Below are positions 12,739 through 17,563 of a DNA stretch of 22,631 bases, one piece after another; positions within the stretch are counted from its first letter, which is position 1; each line of letters starts with the position of its first letter. The stretch comes from a virus. Position numbers and translations under genes: made by a program. The notes below the pieces were generated by a model. That model did not search any database, was not told the origin of the DNA, and saw nothing but the letters and a program-made list of their open reading frames with translations. The stretch is from the IMG/VR virus record IMGVR_UViG_3300037336_000060, positions 1-22,631 of that record; one strand, 5' to 3'.

Positions 12739-12827
12739 GGAAGGTTGTCCAGCCGGGGATGCTGGCCCTGTTTTGAACACAGGTGGAGCCGAAAGGCCAG
12801 GGTTTCGATTACACCATCCTTCCGCCA
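12739..12827 (+). tRNA. tRNA-Ser(TGA)
   Basis: Acceptor GGAAGGT/TCCTTCC, anticodon stem CCTGT/ACAGG with loop TTTGAAC, long variable arm GCC-GAAA-GGC as expected for serine. The T stem is imperfect. Discriminator G, CCA encoded. Confidence 0.88.
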
Positions 12828-12885
12828 AGTTTTGTTAGAGTGTTGGCAAGAGAAGTCACGCTGTTCAGTATTCTTCGAAGGTACT

Positions 12886-12924
12886 GACCAGTAGAAGGTT
12901 AACGGGTTCGACTCCCGGCTGATC
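12886..12924 (+). ncRNA. T-arm/acceptor minihelix fragment
   Basis: GACCAGT pairs with GCTGATC (one mismatch) around a T arm CGGG-TTCGACT-CCCG, with only nine bases between acceptor and T stem, so the D and anticodon arms are absent. A large imperfect hairpin (GCTTG...CAAGC, 12925-12975) follows. Confidence 0.4.
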
Positions 12925-13058
12925 GCTTGAATGGGATCGGCGCAGATGGTTGCTGTACTGGACCCAATCCCAAGCAACGTACCGAATGCCGTCCGGACAT
13001 GTATAATCGGATGAATGGTGGCAATAAAGTGGTGCCGCTACTTTAACAAATTTATTAT

Positions 13059-13133
13059 AGGGGGTAAATCGATAAGAGCAGATACTAGTCTTTGAAACTA
13101 GGTGAGATGGAGCGTTACCATCACCCTCTGCCA
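13059..13133 (+). tRNA. tRNA-Gln(TTG)
   Basis: Acceptor AGGGGGT/ACCCTCT, anticodon stem CTAGT/ACTAG with loop CTTTGAA, T arm GATGG-AGCGTTA-CCATC. Discriminator G, CCA encoded. Confidence 0.9.
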
Positions 13134-13139
13134 ACATAT

Positions 13140-13214
13140 GCGTGTGTAGTATAATGGATAATATTCCGGGCTACGAACTCGGTAATGGTGGTTCGATTCC
13201 ATCCATACGCACCA
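13140..13214 (+). tRNA. tRNA-Arg(ACG)
   Basis: Acceptor GCGTGTG/CATACGC, anticodon stem CCGGG/CTCGG with loop CTACGAA, T arm GGTGG-TTCGATT-CCATC. CCA encoded. A34 is expected to be deaminated to inosine by host TadA. Confidence 0.92.
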
Positions 13215-13221
13215 ATATATT

Positions 13222-13316
13222 CCTTCCGTAGTTTAGCGGTAAAACACCTGTTTTATACACAGCACATGTCCCCAGATTAGGGAGCGTCCTAGGTTCGAAT
13301 CCTAGCGGAAGGACCA
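13222..13316 (+). tRNA. tRNA-Ile(TAT) with long variable arm
   Basis: Acceptor CCTTCCG/CGGAAGG, anticodon stem CCTGT/ACAGC with loop TTTATAC, T arm CTAGG-TTCGAAT-CCTAG, CCA encoded. About 25 bases with a CCC/GGG hairpin replace the usual five-base variable loop, giving a class II shape that is unexpected for isoleucine. Confidence 0.8.
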
Positions 13317-13321
13317 AATTT

Positions 13322-13354
13322 AGTGAGAGGGTTCGAACCTCTCCACTGGTACCA
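13322..13354 (+). ncRNA. CCA-ended tRNA 3' half (minihelix)
   Basis: A T arm GAGGG-TTCGAAC-CTCTC followed by CACTGGT, discriminator A and CCA. AGTG upstream can pair with CACT. No D or anticodon arm precedes it, so it is a 3' remnant of a tRNA or a free-standing minihelix. Confidence 0.5.
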
Positions 13355-13357
13355 CAT

Positions 13358-13431
13358 GCTCTTATAGTTTAATGGCAGAACACTGTCTTGGTATGACAGG
13401 AACCGTAGTTCGATTCTACGTTAGAGCACCA
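13358..13431 (+). tRNA. tRNA-Thr(GGT), copy 1
   Basis: Acceptor GCTCTTA/TTAGAGC, anticodon stem CTGTC/GACAG with loop TTGGTAT, T arm CGTAG-TTCGATT-CTACG. Its CCA begins the stem of the next RNA element. The tRNA at 18469 has the same acceptor and anticodon loop. Confidence 0.92.
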
Positions 13432-13548
13432 TATTAGAGCATCGAGTGAGACGGCATTGGTGCGCCGAAACTTCGTCATAGATACGGCAAGGCGTCACGT
13501 ATCTGGAGTATCTCGTTATTGGTTCGAGTCCAGTATGCTCTAATATGG
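13429..13548 (+). ncRNA. Long-stem RNA element H, type II tRNA-like
   Basis: CCATATTAGAGCAT (13429-13442) pairs perfectly with ATGCTCTAATATGG (13535-13548). Inside, in order: CGAG paired with CTCG, a CGGC/GCCG hairpin, a CTTC/GGAG plus AGATACG/CGTATCT hairpin, then a T arm ATTGG-TTCGAGT-CCAGT next to the acceptor. There is no anticodon arm and no CCA. The homologue at 14180 shows compensatory changes in these helices. Confidence 0.72.
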
Positions 13549-13554
13549 TTTCAC

Positions 13555-13631
13555 CGGTCCTTAACTCAGATGGATAGAGTGCCTGCCTTCGAAGCAGGAA
13601 GTCGTCAGTTCGATTCTGGCAGGGCCGACCA
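13555..13631 (+). tRNA. tRNA-Arg(TCG)
   Basis: Acceptor CGGTCCT/AGGGCCG, anticodon stem CCTGC/GCAGG with loop CTTCGAA, T loop TTCGATT. CCA encoded. Confidence 0.92.
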
Positions 13632-13651
13632 AATTTAAAAAGGACAGCATC

Positions 13652-13819
13652 ATGAAGATAATTACTTTTAAAAATAAGTTTAATAATGAACGAGTAGTGT
13701 GTAACAACACCAAAGCTATTCAAGTAATCGACGGAATTGAATATTTATTGGTCAGTAAGACCGTACAAGATAGAAAATTTCTAATGCGTAAAGATGCACT
13801 GGAAAGAGTTAAAGAATAA
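13652..13819 (+). CDS. Small phage protein inside the tRNA array (55 aa)
   Basis: A clear gene of 55 codons: MKIITFKNKFNNERVVCNNT at the start, VIDGIEYLLVSK in the middle and RKFLMRKDALERVKE at the end. I recall similar small proteins in T4-like phages; the function is unknown. AAAAAGGA precedes the ATG. It lies between tRNA-Arg(TCG) and tRNA-His, so its mRNA is probably released by tRNA processing. Confidence 0.8.
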   Translation: MKIITFKNKFNNERVVCNNTKAIQVIDGIEYLLVSKTVQDRKFLMRKDALERVKE

Positions 13820-13846
13820 TTTACCCTTGAACAGATAATAATTAAT

Positions 13847-13921
13847 GGAGTTTGTGATGTAATGGTAGCATCCGAGATCGTGATTCTCGTTGCGTGGGTC
13901 CGATTCCCATCATTCTCCCCA
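13847..13921 (+). tRNA. tRNA-His(GTG)
   Basis: An extra 5' G (13847) pairs with C73, the hallmark of tRNA-His. Acceptor GAGTTTG/CATTCTC has two mismatches; anticodon stem CGAGA/TCTCG with loop TCGTGAT; T loop TCCGATT. CCA encoded. Confidence 0.87.
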
Positions 13922-13926
13922 AGTAT

Positions 13927-14000
13927 AGTTCCTTAGTTCAATGGTAGAACACTGATTTGACTTGTCAGATACAAAAGTTCGATTCTTTTAGGAACTACCA
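13927..14000 (+). tRNA. tRNA-Val(GAC)
   Basis: Acceptor AGTTCCT/AGGAACT, anticodon stem CTGAT/GTCAG with loop TTGACTT, T arm AAAG-TTCGATT-CTTT. Its CCA overlaps the start of the stem of the next RNA element. Confidence 0.92.
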
Positions 14001-14096
14001 TATATAAAAACACATTCTAAATACCGTTATATCACTATAGGTACATAGTGCTTATAAAGCGGACAGTTGAGTGATAGTAGTGTGTTTTTATATATG
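13999..14096 (+). ncRNA. Long-stem RNA element I, core type I
   Basis: CATATATAAAAACACA (13999-14014) and the 16 bases at 14081-14096 form a perfect stem. The core repeats that of the element at 11012: AATACCGTTA, TATCAC, AAGCGGACA, GTGATAGTAG, with a variable hairpin (CACTAT/ATAGTG) between. Arms differ completely from those at 11012 yet remain paired. Its last base is the first base of tRNA-Leu(CAA). Confidence 0.75.
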
Positions 14097-14173
14097 CCCC
14101 GATAGCCCAATTGGTATGAGGCGTCTCTCTCAAAAGGAGAATCGTGTCGGTTCGAATCCGACTCGGGGTACCA
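14096..14173 (+). tRNA. tRNA-Leu(CAA) without long variable arm
   Basis: Acceptor GCCCCGA/TCGGGGT, anticodon stem TCTCT/GGAGA with loop CTCAAAA, T arm GTCGG-TTCGAAT-CCGAC, CCA encoded. The variable region is only five bases, unlike normal bacterial tRNA-Leu. Confidence 0.83.
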
Positions 14174-14179
14174 ATTTAT

Positions 14180-14289
14180 AGAGCATCAAGTGAGACAGTA
14201 TCGGTGTGCTGAAACCTCAACATAGATACGCCTAGGCGTCACGTATCTGAGGTATCTTGTTGTTGGTTCGAATCCATCATGCTCTACCA
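14180..14289 (+). ncRNA. Type II tRNA-like RNA, second copy, CCA-ended
   Basis: AGAGCAT pairs with ATGCTCT, then ACCA. Inside: CAAG/CTTG, CAGT/GCTG, CCTC/GAGG with AGATACG/CGTATCT, and T arm GTTGG-TTCGAAT-CCATC. Compared with the copy at 13429, paired bases change together (CGAG/CTCG to CAAG/CTTG; CGGC/GCCG to CAGT/GCTG; CTTC/GGAG to CCTC/GAGG). Single-stranded TGAGA, GAAAC and TAT are conserved. No anticodon arm. Confidence 0.75.
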
Positions 14290-14319
14290 AGTTTATTGTA
14301 AAATAAACCAAAATAACTG

Positions 14320-14348
14320 TTGACAAACAGTAGGTTAGGCTATATAAT
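14320..14348 (+). promoter_or_regulatory. sigma70-type promoter
   Basis: TTGACA at 14320-14325, 17-base spacer, TATAAT at 14343-14348. Followed by AGTTATATACTAAGCA, repeated after the next promoter. Confidence 0.87.
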
Positions 14349-14416
14349 AGTTATATACTAAGCAGAAAGCTGCTACTACTGATAAAAAGATTTTTAAAAG
14401 AATTTTTAAAAAGTAG

Positions 14417-14445
14417 TTGACATCACTTGATAGTGATGTTATAAT
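14417..14445 (+). promoter_or_regulatory. sigma70-type promoter, tandem copy
   Basis: TTGACA at 14417-14422, 17-base spacer, TATAAT at 14440-14445, again followed by AGTTATATACTAAGCA. The pair would drive the leucine tRNAs and the large structured RNA downstream. Confidence 0.88.
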
Positions 14446-14497
14446 AGTTATATACTAAGCAATTAGTAACGTTCTTTAAAAAATTAAGTAAAGTATT

Positions 14498-14574
14498 GCC
14501 CCGGTGGTGAAATTGGTAAACACAGCGGTCTTAGAAGCCGTAAGCTGAGAGTTCGAGTCTCTCCCAGGGCACCA
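14498..14574 (+). tRNA. tRNA-Leu(TAG)
   Basis: Acceptor GCCCCGG/CCAGGGC with one mismatch, anticodon stem GCGGT/GCCGT with loop CTTAGAA, T arm GAGAG-TTCGAGT-CTCTC. The variable region (AAGCTGA) is short for leucine. Its CCA opens the stem of the next RNA element. Confidence 0.88.
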
Positions 14575-14657
14575 TATTAAAACATATTACTGCACAACAT
14601 TTTGTCTTACAAGTCTTTTTGGGTGTTGTGGTCGTTCTTTAGTATGTTTCAATATGG
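14572..14657 (+). ncRNA. Long-stem RNA element K
   Basis: CCATATTAAAACATA (14572-14586) pairs with TATGTTTCAATATGG (14643-14657), with one A-C mismatch that recurs in elements G and N. Inside is CACAACA/TGTTGTG and no T loop. Confidence 0.68.
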
Positions 14658-14666
14658 TAAAAATAC

Positions 14667-14752
14667 GCCCGAGTGATGAAATGGTATACATAAGAGACTT
14701 AAAATCTCTCGCTCGATAGGGCATGCCGGTTCGAGTCCGGCCTCGGGCACCA
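14667..14752 (+). tRNA. tRNA-Leu(TAA)
   Basis: Acceptor GCCCGAG/CTCGGGC, anticodon stem AGAGA/TCTCT with loop CTTAAAA, long variable arm, T arm GCCGG-TTCGAGT-CCGGC. CCA encoded. The only leucine tRNA here with a normal class II arm. Confidence 0.93.
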
Positions 14753-14775
14753 TAAAATATAGTCTCTATATAAAA

Positions 14776-14862
14776 GCACACCAAGGCGCAGTACACGCTG
14801 ATATGGTGGATTCATAGCTTCGTCCGTGGCGAGGTCCGCAGGTTCGAGTCCTGTGAGTGTGC
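14776..14862 (+). ncRNA. tRNA-like RNA without CCA
   Basis: GCACACC/AGTGTGC acceptor (one mismatch) and T arm GCAGG-TTCGAGT-CCTGT, but an enlarged region before a CTTCG/CGAGG hairpin whose loop lacks T33, and no CCA. CTCTATATAAA flanks it on both sides, and TATATA can extend the stem. A degraded tRNA or a further tRNA-like unit. Confidence 0.45.
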
Positions 14863-14879
14863 CTCTATATAAAGATTAA

Positions 14880-15763
14880 GGGTGGTTTAACATCCTGTAG
14901 GCGGCTTGCCGTTTACAAAGAATAACTGTGGTGACACAGTCAAAGGAGGTATGCCTACATAACTCCGCTAGTAATAGTTCATTTAGACAAGCCTGCTTGA
15001 TACCGTGAGGTATGCTTCATCCATAAGACCGGTGGAGATAACAGCAAAGCTGGTAGTAGTGGAAAGAACGTTTGCTCAAGCGCCGCAAGGTAACGCAAGC
15101 AGATGGAAAGCAAACAGGTGGTGCTGTGCTTCACTATGTAACCAATCAGTTAGTTGGTACAAGAAAGGGTAGTGTATTTGTCCGAAGGGTCGCTCCTAAG
15201 GGCTTGTGCGCAGTTTCAGTGGTTGTTGGGTGCGTTGTGAAACGTACACAGTGATCGCAAAGGACGACTGAGTAGCTCGCGAGGCAAAAGGTACGTGGTG
15301 TGTTGTATTATGTAGTCCAAAAGATTATATAGCAACTGAGTCAGCACATCGCAGTAGGTTGATATAGCTCATCGTAGAGCAATTCCCTGTTAAGGAATAG
15401 GCTGTGGCTTCAAAACCACTATCTAACATAAAAGCAAAGACTGACTCGGTCATATGTGAAAAGCATCTAATACTGTAGTGGCAACACAATACAGTCTAAC
15501 TAAGCTCGCAAGGTGAAGTTAGTTTATGCAGGAAGTTTCGTAAGGTGTTAGCGCACTTGAATAGCTCGCAAGGTTAACGGGATGGAAAGCGTAGAATAGC
15601 ATATGGCGACAAGACTACTGCCTGTCTTTAAAAACGGCGATGCTGGCAACAGACTAGGAAACCTTGAAAGAGGTCTTAGTGGAAGTCGGAAGAAAGTAGA
15701 CTCGCAAGGTTTACAATAATGTCCGGAGTGTTGTTAGGTTAGGATGTATTCTCAGTCCGCCAC
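14880..15763 (+). ncRNA. Large ornate RNA, GOLLD-like
   Basis: About 880 bases without a credible protein gene but full of strong folds. ACATCC (14890-14895) pairs with GGATGT (15742-15747), closing the domain. TGTAGGC pairs with GCCTACA (14896/14953) around ACTGTG-GTGA-CACAGT. Further GNRA-capped hairpins include ATACC-GTGA-GGTAT (15000), GTTTGCT/AGCAAAC around CC-GCAA-GG (15070-15115), and ACTGTA with GTG-GCAA-CAC near 15475. CTCGCAAGG recurs three times. Giant phage RNAs of the GOLLD class are about this long, rich in GNRA loops and typically found beside tRNAs; ROOL is shorter. The family assignment is by features only. A tRNA-Asn-like unit sits inside. Confidence 0.6.
15335..15450 (+). 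ncRNA. tRNA-Asn(GTT)-like unit in a 10-bp outer stem
   Basis: ACTGAGTCAG (15335-15344) pairs with CTGACTCGGT (15441-15450) around a tRNA-like sequence from 15358 to 15428: D arm GCTC/GAGC, anticodon stem ATTCC/GGAAT with loop CTGTTAA, T loop TTCAAAA. The acceptor (GTTGATA with TATC-T-AAC) needs a bulge and CCA is missing. It lies inside the large ornate RNA. Confidence 0.55.
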
Positions 15764-15855
15764 TATTCTAAAACACATTGAGCCTGGGAGTCGTACTCCG
15801 GGTCGTTTCAGATAACAATATCCGCAAGGATAATTGGCAGTGTGTTTCAGAATAG
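15763..15855 (+). ncRNA. Long-stem RNA element N
   Basis: CTATTCTAAAACACA (15763-15777) pairs with TGTGTTTCAGAATAG (15841-15855) with one A-C mismatch. Inside are GGAGT-CGT-ACTCC and a GNRA hairpin TATCC-GCAA-GGATA. It joins the end of the large RNA to tRNA-Val(TAC). Confidence 0.65.
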
Positions 15856-15857
15856 AA

Positions 15858-15933
15858 GGATCCTTAACTCAGTTGGTAGAGTGCCTGCCTTACACGCAGT
15901 ATGTCGGCGGTTCGAGCCCGTCAGGATCCACCA
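15858..15933 (+). tRNA. tRNA-Val(TAC)
   Basis: Acceptor GGATCCT/AGGATCC, anticodon stem CCTGC/GCAGT with loop CTTACAC, T loop TTCGAGC. CCA encoded. Confidence 0.92.
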
Positions 15934-15940
15934 AGTTTAT

Positions 15941-16032
15941 GGAAGCGTGGCTGAGTGGCCGAAGGCAGCTCCTTGCTAAGGAGTCGGCTCCGTTAAAAGG
16001 GTCCGTGGGTTCAAATCCCACCGCTTCCTCCA
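15941..16032 (+). tRNA. tRNA-Ser(GCT)
   Basis: Acceptor GGAAGCG/CGCTTCC, anticodon stem GCTCC/GGAGT with loop TTGCTAA, long variable arm, T arm GTGGG-TTCAAAT-CCCAC. Discriminator T, CCA encoded. Confidence 0.93.
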
Positions 16033-16055
16033 ATTTTTTATCAAAAGGAAATATT

Positions 16056-16232
16056 ATGAAACCAGATTCAAAGTACAGAATGAGATCATTAACTAAAGCA
16101 AGTCTAGCAATGAGTCCACTAAAGGATCCGCATCAACAGGCTGCTTGGAAACGTGCGATGATTGATGCAGAGCTTTGTTCCGCTATTCAGCCAAAGCGTG
16201 AGAATCGCCAATCGGGTCCACAAGGTAAGTAA
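16056..16232 (+). CDS. Small protein inside the tRNA array (58 aa)
   Basis: A short basic protein, MKPDSKYRMRSLTKASLAMS at the start, DPHQQAAWKRAMIDAELCSA in the middle and a polar tail. AAAAGGA lies seven bases before the ATG. It sits 23 bases after tRNA-Ser(GCT) and six bases before tRNA-Ala, so its message is processed out of the tRNA transcript. Family not recognised. The frame is open further upstream, through tRNA genes, but ATG 16056 is the only start with a ribosome-binding site. Confidence 0.7.
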   Translation: MKPDSKYRMRSLTKASLAMSPLKDPHQQAAWKRAMIDAELCSAIQPKRENRQSGPQGK

Positions 16233-16238
16233 AGTATT

Positions 16239-16312
16239 GGGGGTTTGATGTAATGGTAGCCTGGGACCTTTGCAAGGTCTTCGTAAGAGTTCGATTCTCT
16301 TAACCTCCACCA
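16239..16312 (+). tRNA. tRNA-Ala(TGC), copy 2
   Basis: Acceptor GGGGGTT/AACCTCC, anticodon stem GGACC/GGTCT with loop TTTGCAA, T arm AGAG-TTCGATT-CTCT. CCA encoded. Better paired than copy 1. Confidence 0.93.
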
Positions 16313-16320
16313 GTAGATAA

Positions 16321-16394
16321 GCCCTATTAGTTTAATGGTAGAACACCTGTTTTGTAATCAGGTAATGGCAGTTCGATTCTGTCATGGGGCACCA
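16321..16394 (+). tRNA. tRNA-Thr(TGT), copy 2
   Basis: Acceptor GCCCTAT/ATGGGGC, anticodon stem CCTGT/TCAGG with loop TTTGTAA, T loop TTCGATT. CCA encoded. Confidence 0.9.
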
Positions 16395-16401
16395 AGTTTA
16401 T

Positions 16402-16477
16402 TGGCATATAGCTCAGTTGGTAGAGCGTTCGGCTGTTAACCGAAATGTCCCTGGTTCGAGCCCAGGTTTGCCAGCCA
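16402..16477 (+). tRNA. tRNA-Asn(GTT), copy 2
   Basis: Acceptor TGGCATA/TTTGCCA, D arm GCTC/GAGC, anticodon stem TTCGG/CCGAA with loop CTGTTAA, T arm CCTGG-TTCGAGC-CCAGG. CCA encoded. Last tRNA of the main array. Confidence 0.93.
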
Positions 16478-16482
16478 GTTTT

Positions 16483-16502
16483 GTTAGTTTGTTAAAACTA
16501 AC
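16483..16502 (+). terminator. Hairpin ending the main tRNA array
   Basis: A perfect 8-bp hairpin GTTAGTTT-GTTA-AAACTAAC six bases after the last tRNA. No T run follows, so it may be a processing or 3'-protection hairpin rather than an intrinsic terminator. Confidence 0.45.
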
Positions 16503-16702
16503 CGTCGAAGCAAAAGGTAGATGAGAGATGACACAACGTTATGGCTTTATGCTATAATGAACAACTACTCCAAACACCCATGAAAAGTGTCCGTGTTGTT
16601 GTGCTCCAGCCCTAAAGATTTGTTATTTGATTTCTGGAAATATAATGGCCTCTGTGGATTGCATATTGTACATTGCGATTTGTCCATTGTCCAGTCATTT
16701 AC

Positions 16703-16731
16703 TTGACCTTTTGTCTAGACGACACTATAAT
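16703..16731 (+). promoter_or_regulatory. sigma70-type promoter for the omega gene
   Basis: TTGACC at 16703-16708, 17-base spacer, TATAAT at 16726-16731, about 20 bases before the start at 16754. The 16503-16700 stretch before it holds a second, weaker TATAAT (16553-16558) and no convincing gene. Confidence 0.85.
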
Positions 16732-16753
16732 AGTATTTTAAAAGGAAACTAAC

Positions 16754-16999
16754 GTGGCTAGATATACATCAGAAGCAGCAGCGGCAATGTTCGGTAGTAG
16801 GTTTGAAATGGTAATTGCAGCTAGTCAACGAGCTCGTGAACTAACGCATGGATCTCTGCCGCGTGTCGAAGGCAAAGATTCTAGCACAGTAGTTACCGCA
16901 TTGCGTGAAATTGAAGCAGGAAAATATACCAGACTAGAATGGCTAAAGACAATGCCTCAGGCAAAAAAGAAAGGATCACGAGATGAACATTTCTCTTAG
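16754..16999 (+). CDS. rpoZ: RNA polymerase omega subunit homologue
   Basis: An 81-residue protein matching the conserved half of bacterial RpoZ: MARYTSEAAAAMFGSRFEMV corresponds to [20 protein letters not shown] of E. coli, then AASQRARELTHGS and SSTVVTALREIEAGKY match the AARRARQM and KTTVIALREIEEG segments. Omega binds the beta' subunit and helps assemble RNA polymerase. A phage copy could replace host omega and alter promoter choice or ppGpp response. It starts with GTG after AAAAGGA, directly behind a strong promoter, and overlaps the next gene by 17 bases. Confidence 0.87.
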   Translation: MARYTSEAAAAMFGSRFEMVIAASQRARELTHGSLPRVEGKDSSTVVTALREIEAGKYTRLEWLKTMPQAKKKGSRDEHFS

Positions 17000-17555
17000 A
17001 AAAGCAAGTGCAGTACAGGCAGCAATCAATGATGCAATTAAAAGCATCAAGATTGATATTACAATTGAGCTTAACGAGTTTCAGAATGTTGAAACTGAGT
17101 TAACCAAAGCAAACACTGCCCTGTTTGTGAATGACGCTCGTCGTCAAAAGCTGTTGTTAAGTTTGTACAATATCCGTGCCTTAGTTGGCACAGCTAATGC
17201 ACAAAGCGGCATTGATAGCAAGTTAGCAACAGCAGCGTTTATTGACAAGCGTATTGGTCAATTAGAGGAACTAGGTGCGGTGTCTGCTGTAACTGATCTT
17301 GCAGTTATCAACGGTAAGTTGGAAAAGATCAGGAACAGCAAGGATGAAAGTCGCCGTAGCATTTACGGTGCAAGTGACACAGTTTCAACTAGTGTTGTAG
17401 GTCAAGACCAACTTGATCAGATCAAAGCTGAGATTAAGAATCTCAAGAAGCAGAAGCAGAAGATCAATGATGAAATTCTTGAGTCGAACATCAAAACGGA
17501 AGTGCCGTTGAGTGATGAAGTCGTAGCTGTATTGACTGCTGAAGGTTTAATTTAA
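16983..17555 (+). CDS. Predicted coiled-coil phage protein
   Basis: A 190-residue protein starting MNISLRKASAVQAAINDAIK; the heptad-like stretch IKAEIKNLKKQKQKINDEIL near residues 148-167 predicts a coiled coil. I recall similar proteins in T4-like phages but no assigned function. It overlaps rpoZ by 17 bases and AAGGATCACGAG precedes its ATG, so it is probably made from the same message. A tRNA follows nine bases after the stop. Confidence 0.75.
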   Translation: MNISLRKASAVQAAINDAIKSIKIDITIELNEFQNVETELTKANTALFVNDARRQKLLLSLYNIRALVGTANAQSGIDSKLATAAFIDKRIGQLEELGAVSAVTDLAVINGKLEKIRNSKDESRRSIYGASDTVSTSVVGQDQLDQIKAEIKNLKKQKQKINDEILESNIKTEVPLSDEVVAVLTAEGLI

Positions 17556-17563
17556 TAAGTTAT

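Noticed and set aside
12609-13137. Minus-strand open frames over the tRNA region
   Set aside because: They are reverse complements of tRNA genes, as shown by repeated short motifs from T arms; no ribosome-binding sites.
13222-13316. Group I intron in tRNA-Ile
   Set aside because: The extra 20-25 bases are far too short and lie in the variable region, not the anticodon loop.
15072-15254. 60-codon open frame inside the large structured RNA
   Set aside because: No ribosome-binding site, odd composition, and it runs across strong hairpins; better explained as chance within a noncoding RNA.
14880-15763. tmRNA or RNase P RNA
   Set aside because: No tag-peptide frame ending before a tRNA-Ala-like 3' end, and I could not find the conserved RNase P core sequences.
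11012-15855. CRISPR array
   Set aside because: The repeated stems are inverted pairs with irregular spacing and variable arms, not regular direct repeats with unique spacers.
15834-16055. Upstream extension of the small gene at 16056
   Set aside because: The frame stays open but crosses two tRNA genes; only ATG 16056 has a Shine-Dalgarno.
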